From contig CAOOJO010000159.1 of the NCBI GenBank assembly GCA_948496895.1, positions 1-6,367 of the forward strand: a DNA stretch of 6,367 nt, read 5' to 3'. The notes below the pieces were generated by a model. The model saw nothing but the letters and a program-made list of their open reading frames with translations, had not been told where the DNA came from and made no database searches. This stretch comes from an uncultured Acetatifactor sp. (GTDB lineage: Bacteria; Bacillota; Clostridia; Lachnospirales; Lachnospiraceae). The translations under genes were made by a program, and so were the position numbers. Shown in pieces: positions 1 through 4,629 of the stretch; position 1 is the stretch's first letter; every line of letters starts with the position of its first letter.

Positions 1-1732
1 TGACGGACAGCATCCCGGAAGGCGTCCATGCGTCGATGATGTAGGTGTAGACGGTATACGCCCTCCCGTCCGGATACCATACCGGCGTGAAGTGCACGTT
101 CCGGCCATAGGTGGAGTATCCATTGGGCCTGAAGGAAAAGGAGGCCGGGTTGCCCCCGCTGCAGGACAGGAGCCTCCAGTACATGTCATAGCCGAACTCC
201 GGGAAATAGGAGATGGCCGTCTGTGCCGGCGCATAGTGGCTGGCCGGTGCATTGGCGGAGAACCTGGCCGTGGCATTTTCCTTGACACCATAGCCGCTCT
301 TCATGGTATCGCCCTGTGCCGTGGGCACGATGTCGTCCGGGTGGACCTCCATGGAGCCGGACAGGGAGGCGTGGTAGGCGGTGGAGGAGAAGTCGTACCA
401 GCCGTGGTCCACCCATTCCCCGTGGTCTGCCCAGCGCCCCCTGTCCACCCAGCGCCCATGGCTTTCCTCACAGTCCTGCGGGCAGTCTTCATTGTGCCCC
501 CAGTCCTCCCACTGCATGTCGCTTTCCCACTGCCAGTCTGCCTCCCATTCCCAGTGGAAGTGCCACCTGGCGCTCCAGACGCTCCAGGACGCGGAGGTCT
601 TCTGCGGGTTGGAGGGCAGGGAGGGCATGGAGAAGTGGGGGTTCGTGTCCGTGGCCTGCGGGTCCGGGGGCAGGTTCTCCTCCAGGGAGACGATCCTTGC
701 CACGAAGCTGGTCCTTGCCGTGGACGCGCCGCTGACGGAGACCTGTATGGTGAGCTTGGTGGGCTCCGGCGGGGTGTGCCACTTCGCCCAGACCACCTGG
801 GAGCCGCCTGCGGGCATCACGATGTTGTCCACGGTGTAGGAGCCGCCGTTGATGTGGAAGGTGACGCTGGCCGGCCTGTCCGGGTTCACCTCTGTGCTGC
901 TTGTCAGGGTGACGCTGGTGATGACGTCCGTGTCCACCCGGTAGGTGTAGTCGGGCGCCTGCAGCATCTCCTCCGGCACGTCCCTGTAGCTGACGATGCC
1001 GATGCCCAGGGCGGAGAGGATCTCGGCGTCGGACACCTTCCCGCTGGTGGTGCCGGTCCAGGCAGGGTAGCCTAAGTCCGGCGTCTCCAGGAAGATGGAC
1101 AGCGGCAGGTTCTGGTGGGTCAGGCTGGGCATCGTCCTGCGGAGCGCCCCGTCGGACATCTGGTTGTAGAGTGCCGCTTCCGTGGCGGTCATGGCGTAGT
1201 TGCGGCCGCCATGGGTGAAGTAGGCGATGGGCTCGATGGCCAGCTTGTAGGTGCCGGACACCAGCTCCTCGAAAGGGATGCCGGCTTTGTCGGCAACGAG
1301 CTGCGCGGCATATTCGGAGCAGAAGTACCGCCGGATGGCCTCCATGGCCGCTCGGGTGCCGCTGTTCCCGCCGCTGATGATGCGCGGCAGCGCGGTGCCA
1401 GGCCTGGAGCAGGAATAGGGGTGGGAATCCAGGGACAGGGGAGCGCCCCCGCTGTACTGGAGCTTGCTTATTTTCCCGAAATGCAGGATGTCCCCTGATA
1501 TGCCGGAGTTGCTCAGGTCGAACGGCGTGGAGGCGGGGCTGCCGTCCCCGGTGACGACGGTGATGCGCACCCCGTCCTGGTTGTGCCACACGTCCGTTGC
1601 GGTGCCACTGCCCATGCCGCCCCCGCCGCCGTCCATGTTCCCATCCCCGGATGCCAGGGCTGCCGTCTCCGCAGACAAGGCAAGGATGAGGGAGAGAAAA
1701 AGCGGAAGAATCCGCCGGATCATTTGCTTCAT
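1..1732 (-). CDS. Large exported protein with Trp-rich block, 3' end outside window
   Basis: At least 577 codons, reading off the left edge without a stop. The ATG at 1732 has AAAGGAG at 1739-1745, 6 nt upstream; a second in-frame ATG is at 1723. Residues 1-27 form a signal peptide (MKQMIRR, then a Leu/Ile core, likely cleaved after ALA27). A Gly-rich linker follows (about 29-43). Residues 45-255 form a domain I do not recognise. Residues 268-349 alternate beta-type residues, like an Ig/CARDB fold. Residues 383-445 carry 13 Trp, with C417 and C421 (CPQDC), ending in three six-residue units (GRWVDR, GRWADH, GEWVDH). A Tyr/Gly-rich, probably beta domain follows to the edge. It is last in the pilin-like operon, so a surface-exposed or appendage-associated role is likely. 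I recall similar N-terminal domains in clostridial mobile clusters but cannot name the family; function is inferred from export and context only. Confidence 0.85.
   Translation of the reverse strand, partial: MKQMIRRILPLFLSLILALSAETAALASGDGNMDGGGGGMGSGTATDVWHNQDGVRITVVTGDGSPASTPFDLSNSGISGDILHFGKISKLQYSGGAPLSLDSHPYSCSRPGTALPRIISGGNSGTRAAMEAIRRYFCSEYAAQLVADKAGIPFEELVSGTYKLAIEPIAYFTHGGRNYAMTATEAALYNQMSDGALRRTMPSLTHQNLPLSIFLETPDLGYPAWTGTTSGKVSDAEILSALGIGIVSYRDVPEEMLQAPDYTYRVDTDVITSVTLTSSTEVNPDRPASVTFHINGGSYTVDNIVMPAGGSQVVWAKWHTPPEPTKLTIQVSVSGASTARTSFVARIVSLEENLPPDPQATDTNPHFSMPSLPSNPQKTSASWSVWSARWHFHWEWEADWQWESDMQWEDWGHNEDCPQDCEESHGRWVDRGRWADHGEWVDHGWYDFSSTAYHASLSGSMEVHPDDIVPTAQGDTMKSGYGVKENATARFSANAPASHYAPAQTAISYFPEFGYDMYWRLLSCSGGNPASFSFRPNGYSTYGRNVHFTPVWYPDGRAYTVYTYIIDAWTPSGMLSV
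404..457 (-). repeat. Three 18-bp tandem units encoding GxWxD repeats
   Basis: Three in-frame 18-bp units (457-440, 439-422, 421-404) each encode Gly-x-Trp-(Val/Ala)-Asp-(Arg/His). A shortened fourth unit (GWYDF) follows. The first two units begin with the same GGGCGCTGGG, so they look like recent tandem duplications. They close the tryptophan-rich block of the exported protein. Confidence 0.8.
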
Positions 1733-1746
1733 GTGGTTCTCCTTTC

Positions 1747-1780
1747 AAAATGGAAAAGGACATGGAGTCCGTCCATGCCC
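1747..1780 (-). terminator. Possible terminator/attenuator before the Trp-rich gene
   Basis: On the minus strand GGGCATGGA pairs with TCCATGTCC (arms 1780-1772 and 1766-1758; 9 bp, one G-U; 5-nt loop). TTTTCCATTTTG follows directly, and the ribosome site of the next gene starts 2 nt beyond the second T-run. It lies in the 80-nt gap after the linker-protein gene. The broken T-tract suggests partial termination or RNA processing rather than a full stop. On the plus strand the trailing T-run is only TTT. Confidence 0.4.
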
Positions 1781-1812
1781 TTTCGGTCTGTTCAGTATTC
1801 AGTTTTCGGCAT

Positions 1813-2460
1813 TCAGATGCCGCCCATGGTGCCGATCTGCTTGTTGATGTCCCCGTCGCTGTCGATGGTGTCCTGCTGTACGCTGCTGGGCGTCACCCAG
1901 CCGAAGACCGGGTCGTAGACCTGTCCCTGATGGCTGCTGTCGGTGCCGGTGTCCCCGGAGGGTGTCCCGGTGCCGCTATCCCCAGAGGGCGTTTCCGTGT
2001 CGGAGCCGTCGGTGGGGCTGTCCTGCGGAGGTGTGGGTGCCTGTGCCTGCTGGGCGGGCGGGTCATATTCCGGCTGCCTGTCGGGATCCGTGACGTCATC
2101 CGTGGTCACGGGGGGCTCAGAGGGCTTCTCCTGCTGGGCCTCCTCCCTGGTGGAGCTGTCGGAGAGGCTCGTGGTGGAGCCTGTCCCGTCCTCGGAGACC
2201 ACGGTCTGGGTATTGTCGGAGGCTGTGCCCTCCTGCCGGGTGGCTTCAGGGGCTGCGGAGGGGAGCGTGGCAGCCTCCGTGCCAGGGTTCTCCTCCCATC
2301 TGTCGGTCTGGCCTGCCTGCTCCGTGGGGGCGGGGGTGAAATCGCTTTCCGGCTCCCGCGTCAGGAGCCAGGCGCCTGCGAGCGCTGCGATGCAGAGCGC
2401 GGACAGGCCGCAGATGGCAGGGGTTCTTTTTGCGTCGGTAGGTTTATTGTCCTTTTTCAT
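1813..2460 (-). CDS. Membrane-anchored Ser/Thr/Pro-rich linker protein (DUF6550-like)
   Basis: A 215-residue protein starting at ATG 2460, with AAAGGAG at 2470-2476, 9 nt upstream. A short basic N-terminus (MKKDNKPTDAKR) precedes one hydrophobic segment at about residues 13-34, without an obvious cleavage site, so it is probably an anchor with the rest outside the cell. Residues 36-175 are low-complexity, rich in Thr, Ser, Pro, Glu, Asp and Gln. Within them is a tandem 9-residue repeat (TPSGDSGTG, TPSGDTGTD; 157-174). A more ordered tail follows (about 178-215) with YDPVFGWVTPS and DSDGDINKQIGTMGG. The architecture is that of a spacer presenting a short C-terminal motif. I associate this tail with the family named DUF6550, from memory only. 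It lies between the pseudopilin and Trp-rich genes, so it probably serves the same envelope structure. No enzymatic motif is visible. Confidence 0.85.
   Translation of the reverse strand: MKKDNKPTDAKRTPAICGLSALCIAALAGAWLLTREPESDFTPAPTEQAGQTDRWEENPGTEAATLPSAAPEATRQEGTASDNTQTVVSEDGTGSTTSLSDSSTREEAQQEKPSEPPVTTDDVTDPDRQPEYDPPAQQAQAPTPPQDSPTDGSDTETPSGDSGTGTPSGDTGTDSSHQGQVYDPVFGWVTPSSVQQDTIDSDGDINKQIGTMGGI
1939..1992 (-). repeat. 27-bp tandem repeat inside linker-protein gene
   Basis: Two adjacent 27-bp units (1992-1966 and 1965-1939) encode TPSGDSGTG and TPSGDTGTD. The period is a multiple of three, so copy changes would alter linker length without breaking the frame. Confidence 0.7.
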
Positions 2461-2490
2461 AAGATAGGGCTCCTTTCGTCTCGTTTCTAT

Positions 2491-2519
2491 TCTATACGCA
2501 CCGGATGGCGGAAAGACAA
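2491..2519 (-). promoter_or_regulatory. Weak candidate internal promoter
   Basis: TTGTCT (2519-2514), a 17-bp spacer, then TATAGA (2496-2491), about 30 nt before the linker-protein start. Each hexamer matches only 4 of 6 consensus positions. The overlapping TAGAAT at 2494-2489 is a better -10 but has a 19-bp spacer. It could provide extra transcription of the last two genes; chance is a real alternative. Confidence 0.22.
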
Positions 2520-2530
2520 CAGCCTTCCCG
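2509..2530 (-). other. Intergenic RNA hairpin directly after the pseudopilin stop
   Basis: CGGGAAG (2530-2524) pairs with CTTTCCG (2515-2509), 7 bp with one G-U and an 8-nt loop, starting at the base after the TGA stop. No T-run follows, so it is more likely an mRNA-stabilising or processing hairpin than a terminator. Confidence 0.4.
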
Positions 2531-3013
2531 TCAATATTTCGTATTGTGGGAGCCCGTCAGCGTGATGTGCTGCGTGATGGGCGGGAACAGGTTCCCGAAC
2601 ATCCGGATCCGGAAGGTCGCGTCGCAGTCCACCACATATTCGATCCTGTCAGGATGCTGGCGGAACTGCAGGGTGATGTTGCCCACCGTGTAATCATCGC
2701 TGGTGAGCCGTACCCTCTCCTCCATCCCGCTTATGAAGCCTGCGCGCAGGGCGTCCTGGTAGGCGGCGCTCAGGTGCAGGTCGGCCATGTAGGAGCCGAG
2801 GTTCGCTTCCCTCTGGGAATGGAAGGTATCCGCATAGATGCGGGCGCTGACATTGTTCAGCTCCATTTTGGCCGCGTTGCGGATGTTCATGCAGTTGATC
2901 TTCACGGAAGCGTACAGGAGCAGGAACGACATCAGCGTGATGGTCGCCAGGATGACGAAGATTGTGAAGAAGGACATGTCCCCGCGTTCATTCTGTATGG
3001 TCTTCTTAAACAT
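2531..3013 (-). CDS. TadE-like pseudopilin
   Basis: A 160-residue protein starting at ATG 3013. Its AGGAGG (3025-3020) sits 6 nt upstream and overlaps the stop codon of the preceding gene, so the two are tightly coupled. The N-terminus is pseudopilin-like: a short charged leader (MFKKTIQNERGD), then one hydrophobic helix at about residues 15-36, then an extracytoplasmic domain. TadE proteins are minor pilins of Tad/Flp pili, usually processed after Gly by a prepilin peptidase. Here G11 could be the cleavage Gly, but the Glu expected five residues later is Phe. A helical stretch (about 40-95) leads into a beta-rich C-terminus (RIEYVVDCDATFRIRM, about 123-138). The start is firm and the family call is by architecture. 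A structural subunit of a Tad-like envelope apparatus is inferred from the neighbouring pilin-like gene. Confidence 0.75.
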   Translation of the reverse strand: MFKKTIQNERGDMSFFTIFVILATITLMSFLLLYASVKINCMNIRNAAKMELNNVSARIYADTFHSQREANLGSYMADLHLSAAYQDALRAGFISGMEERVRLTSDDYTVGNITLQFRQHPDRIEYVVDCDATFRIRMFGNLFPPITQHITLTGSHNTKY

Positions 3014-3024
3014 GGAGCGCCTCC

Positions 3025-3450
3025 TTACTTCCAGTAGTGTTCACTGACGCCTGCCCCCTGGGAGCGGACGTTGATGGGCACCAGGTTGAACTTCCAGAAG
3101 CCGCCCAGGTAGCAGCGCCCTGTCACCGTGACGTAGAACGGCGTCCCGATCTGGATGCGGCCGGTATTGCCGGGGCCGGACACCTGGTAGGAGAGCCCTT
3201 CCACCCCGCCCAGCTGGCCGGAGAGGAAGGCGAAGAGGGAATCGGTCTCCCCGCTGGTGCCGCCGTTCAGCTGGATCTGCTTCACGAGCTGGTCCGCTAT
3301 GTGGTCCATCTCCTGTTTGGCGGAAATGATGTGGAATACATTGAGGATGAATGCAATCAGGACCACAGCCACCAGAATGTAGACAAAGCTGCTGATATAA
3401 GAGGAGTCGCCTCTCTCGGACAGCAGGAGCCGCTTCAGTTTCTTTTTCAA
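3025..3450 (-). CDS. DUF4320-type pilin-like membrane protein, TTG start
   Basis: I choose TTG at 3450 as start: GGAGGT (3462-3457) lies 6 nt upstream, giving 141 residues. An in-frame ATG at 3510 has no ribosome site and would add 20 hydrophilic residues spanning a hairpin. The basic leader (KKKLKRLLLSERGD) precedes a hydrophobic helix at about residues 18-42, and the rest would be extracytoplasmic. The C-terminus is beta-rich (TPFYVTVTG, LGGFWKF) and ends GVSEHYWK. Length, the SERGDSS junction and this ending match what I remember of DUF4320, a clostridial family found beside tad-like genes. Like its neighbour it has Arg-Gly-Asp before the helix but lacks the Glu typical of processed pilins. 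It is the first gene of the operon, 11 nt from the next. It could be the major or a minor subunit of the same structure. Confidence 0.75.
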   Translation of the reverse strand: MKKKLKRLLLSERGDSSYISSFVYILVAVVLIAFILNVFHIISAKQEMDHIADQLVKQIQLNGGTSGETDSLFAFLSGQLGGVEGLSYQVSGPGNTGRIQIGTPFYVTVTGRCYLGGFWKFNLVPINVRSQGAGVSEHYWK

Positions 3451-3477
3451 TAGGCCACCTCCCGGATGATAAACAAT

Positions 3478-3502
3478 AGAATCCGCGCTTCGCGGGTCTT
3501 CT
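3478..3502 (-). other. Leader hairpin 2
   Basis: CCGCG/CGCGG with a 3-nt loop (3495-3483), extended across a small internal loop by AGAA/TTCT (3502-3499 with 3481-3478). It ends 15 nt before the ribosome site. The downstream ATTGTTTATC is only modestly T-rich, so termination is possible but weak. Confidence 0.4.
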
Positions 3503-3515
3503 GTTGTCATGAATA

Positions 3516-3564
3516 AGGAACGCAGGCGGGAAGCCGGGGTGGGGGCCTCTTGCCTGCGTCTCCT
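3516..3564 (-). other. Leader hairpin 1, 12-bp inverted repeat
   Basis: ACGCAGGC (3520-3527) and GCCTGCGT (3552-3559) are perfect inverted repeats. They extend by AGGA/TCCT (3516-3519 with 3561-3564) after one bulged C at 3560. The 24-nt loop is G-rich on the plus strand. It could be an RNA element in the operon leader or a DNA-level protein site. Confidence 0.5.
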
Positions 3565-3626
3565 GTGTGGCGGGGCCGCATATGGGATGTGGTGTGCCCG
3601 CCGGTGTATGGATTATCACGATATCC

Positions 3627-3655
3627 ATTCTAACATATGGGATTTGCGCTGTAAA
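3627..3655 (-). promoter_or_regulatory. Sigma-A-type promoter of the pilin-like operon
   Basis: TTTACA (3655-3650), a 17-bp spacer, then TAGAAT (3632-3627), each 5 of 6 to consensus. Transcription should start near 3620 and run leftwards. The -35 box lies within a short inverted repeat (TTGCG, 8 nt, CGCAA; 3660-3643), a possible operator. Confidence 0.65.
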
Positions 3656-3664
3656 TCGCAATGA

Positions 3665-3705
3665 TGTGCCAGTTTGGGAAAGTTTAGTGCCAATTTTGTG
3701 CCAGT
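3665..3705. repeat. Three phased GTGCCA repeats upstream of the promoter
   Basis: Plus-strand copies are TGTGCCAGT (3665-3673), AGTGCCAAT (3686-3694) and TGTGCCAGT (3697-3705). Their cores begin at 3666, 3687 and 3698, that is 21 and 11 bp apart, about two and one helical turns. They lie roughly 45-85 bp upstream of the leftward transcription start, where activators commonly bind. Recombinase arm sites are an alternative. Confidence 0.55.
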
Positions 3706-3785
3706 GGTGCGGAGAGAAGAAATGATGTTTTTCAGATAAGAGTGGATTAAAGAAAACAATAGATTAGCAATATTGAATCTGCCTC

Positions 3786-3814
3786 TTGTGCCGGAACCTA
3801 TTTTTAAGTATACT
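3786..3814 (+). promoter_or_regulatory. Candidate promoter for the 54-residue ORF
   Basis: TTGTGC (3786-3791), 17 bp, TATACT (3809-3814). The -10 is good (5 of 6) and the -35 poor (3 of 6). It sits 30 bp before the ATG at 3845, giving a short leader. Confidence 0.35.
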
Positions 3815-3844
3815 GAAAATACATTTCAAGGAAGTAGGGATAGT

Positions 3845-4009
3845 ATGGATTCACAAATTTTGGCATATATGCAGATATTGGATGAAGACATGGAGCGGAT
3901 ACGGGAAATGGTAGTGGAGAGCTGTCGGGACATTGCTGCAGGAAAGGGACGGGACTGTAACAGGTTCTTTGACGGACTGGAGAAAAGGTATGCTGATGAC
4001 AGGGGATAA
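3845..4009 (+). CDS. Small acidic helical protein, unrecognised (54 aa)
   Basis: The ATG at 3845 is preceded by purine-rich AAGGAAG (3828-3834) and AGGG (3836-3839). A promoter-like sequence lies just upstream, so I prefer it over the TTG at 3773, which would add 24 residues across that promoter. The product begins MDSQILAYMQILDEDMERIR and looks almost entirely helical and charged, with a FFDGLEKRY motif near the end. It has no membrane segment or signal peptide. I do not recognise a family. It lies 47 nt before another short ORF in a different frame, in AT-richer DNA that looks like a module junction. It may be a small regulator or accessory protein, or a remnant of a larger gene; the sequence does not decide. 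Confidence 0.45.
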   Translation: MDSQILAYMQILDEDMERIREMVVESCRDIAAGKGRDCNRFFDGLEKRYADDRG

Positions 4010-4018
4010 AGTGTCTAT

Positions 4019-4033
4019 CCTGCCGTTGGCAGG
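4019..4033. other. Short perfect hairpin between the two small ORFs
   Basis: CCTGCC, GTT, GGCAGG: a perfect 6-bp stem with a 3-nt loop, starting 9 nt after the stop of the 54-residue ORF. No T-run follows, so a terminator is unlikely. Confidence 0.35.
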
Positions 4034-4056
4034 TGGATGTCGGAGGAGGCGGTGTC

Positions 4057-4266
4057 ATGCGTGGGCCAGTGATTGAAACGGAGGCACGCAGGATTCTGGA
4101 TGAGGGAATCGCAATGGGTGCAAAAGAGGCACAGGAGAGAATAGCACTGAAGATGCTTTCAACCGGAAAGCTTGAGGTGAAGGAGATTTCAGACTATACA
4201 GGGCTGGAGATTGAGAAGATAGATGAGATTATGAGGGTTCACAAACTCAGAGGTATTACAGCATAG
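4057..4266 (+). CDS. 69-aa protein resembling the tail of Rpn/PD-(D/E)XK transposases
   Basis: The ATG at 4057 has a very strong GGAGGAGG (4042-4049) 7 nt upstream; an in-frame GTG at 4033 is a weaker choice. The product has a helical segment (EARRILDEGIAMGAKEAQER, residues 9-28). It is followed by KMLSTGKLEVKEISDYTGL and a short helix ending KIDEIM (to residue 59), which looks like a helix-turn-helix. This layout, a charged EGxxxG helix then a 'GKLxxxEIxxxTGL' unit, is typical of the C-termini of Rpn-family recombination-promoting nucleases. The PD-(D/E)XK nuclease domain expected upstream is absent in every frame I could read. It is therefore probably a remnant, or a tail that now stands alone. 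The strong ribosome site means expression as a small DNA-binding protein cannot be excluded. Confidence 0.5.
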   Translation: MRGPVIETEARRILDEGIAMGAKEAQERIALKMLSTGKLEVKEISDYTGLEIEKIDEIMRVHKLRGITA

Positions 4267-4385
4267 TGCTGATGGCCATGGATGATGCGCAGTAAAATTC
4301 CTTTTGCAGACATCCAGGAAAGTAACCGGCAGATGCCAGGTGGCTGTTGGGCAGATGGATAGTTGCAGAGACTTCAGGCGGGATT

Positions 4386-4394
4386 TGATATAAT
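4386..4394 (+). promoter_or_regulatory. Extended -10 promoter candidate for the HEPN gene
   Basis: TGATATAAT is a perfect TATAAT with an upstream TG. The nearest -35-like TTGCAG (4363-4368) is 20 bp away, too far for ideal spacing, but extended -10 promoters tolerate a poor -35. Transcription would give a leader of about 230 nt carrying both downstream hairpins. Confidence 0.4.
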
Positions 4395-4420
4395 AACGGA
4401 AGATGCAGTATCCATGTGGG

Positions 4421-4436
4421 CATTACCCTGGTAATG
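4421..4436. other. Perfect short hairpin CATTAC-CCTG-GTAATG
   Basis: A 6-bp perfect stem with a tetraloop, about 20-35 nt downstream of the predicted start from the extended -10. It could be an operator-like palindrome or a leader hairpin; no T-run follows. Confidence 0.35.
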
Positions 4437-4506
4437 GCTGAACAAGAATAAGCACCTTCCACTCCAGTCATTATATGCAGGGTATGGGGTTGGTATGCAA
4501 ATTAAA

Positions 4507-4565
4507 AAGATACAGTAAGTAAAAGAGAAACTACCCGGGCAGCTCATTTTTTACTTATGTATCTT
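4507..4565. repeat. 17-bp inverted repeat with one bulge, 24-nt spacer
   Basis: The left arm (4507-4524) AAGATACAGTAAGTAAAA pairs with the right arm (4549-4565) TTTTACTTATGTATCTT over 17 bp, with only G4515 bulged. GAG (4525-4527) and CTC (4543-4545) add three more pairs, and the centre contains CCCGGG. The arms are AT-rich and the loop GC-rich. No long T-run follows on either strand. It may be a folded leader RNA for the HEPN gene, a small RNA, or the footprint of a miniature mobile element. Confidence 0.6.
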
Positions 4566-4629
4566 CAACTGCCTTTATGATAGCCGAAAAAGGCCTTTTT
4601 GTCAAGCGGAATTTGAAAGGGGTGCCGAG

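Larger units (their letters stand above)
3451..3626 (-). promoter_or_regulatory. Structured 5' leader of the pilin-like operon
   Basis: About 170 nt separate the likely transcription start (near 3620) from the TTG codon. The segment is GC-rich and I see no credible gene. It holds two hairpins (3564-3516 and 3502-3478), then the GGAGGT ribosome site at 3462-3457. A leader this long and folded could be a site of post-transcriptional control; I do not recognise a known riboswitch. Confidence 0.45.
4267..4629. other. 363-bp intergenic region with hairpins and a possible promoter
   Basis: I find no credible gene here. The only open frame of size is on the minus strand (4471-4256); its translation resembles nothing I know and it lacks a clear ribosome site. 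The region holds an extended -10 promoter candidate (4386-4394), a 6-bp hairpin (4421-4436), a long inverted repeat (4507-4565), and the palindrome AAAAAGGCCTTTTT (4587-4600) just before the HEPN gene. Confidence 0.6.

Noticed and set aside
92..1075. 327-codon plus-strand open frame
   Set aside because: It is antisense to the exported protein, with Gly/Val/Arg-rich low complexity and no good ribosome site; a shadow of the high GC content.
489..1763. Long 424-codon minus-strand open frame overlapping the Trp-rich gene
   Set aside because: Its translation is low-complexity Arg/His/Pro/Gly-rich, typical of an out-of-frame reading of GC-rich DNA. The neighbouring frame from ATG 1732 has a ribosome site, a signal peptide and a sensible composition.
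3451..3510. ATG start at 3510 for the DUF4320-type protein
   Set aside because: It has no ribosome site and would add a 20-residue hydrophilic extension spanning a hairpin. TTG 3450 has a perfectly spaced GGAGGT and gives the length I expect for the family.
3657..3671. Sigma-54-like TGGCAC...TTGC on the minus strand
   Set aside because: The GG and GC elements are separated by 9 bp instead of the strict 10 of -24/-12 promoters. The TGGCAC is explained by the phased repeats and a good sigma-A promoter is adjacent.
4507..4565. IS66-type ends (GTAAGT...) in the long inverted repeat
   Set aside because: Only the left arm contains GTAA; the matching right end would read ATAA. There is no room for a transposase and no visible target duplication.
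4583..4602. Terminator-like GCC-GAAAAA-GGC-CTTTTT before the HEPN gene
   Set aside because: The stem has only 3 GC pairs, or 5 A-T pairs in the alternative palindrome. It is too weak for a confident intrinsic terminator and sits directly upstream of a ribosome site.
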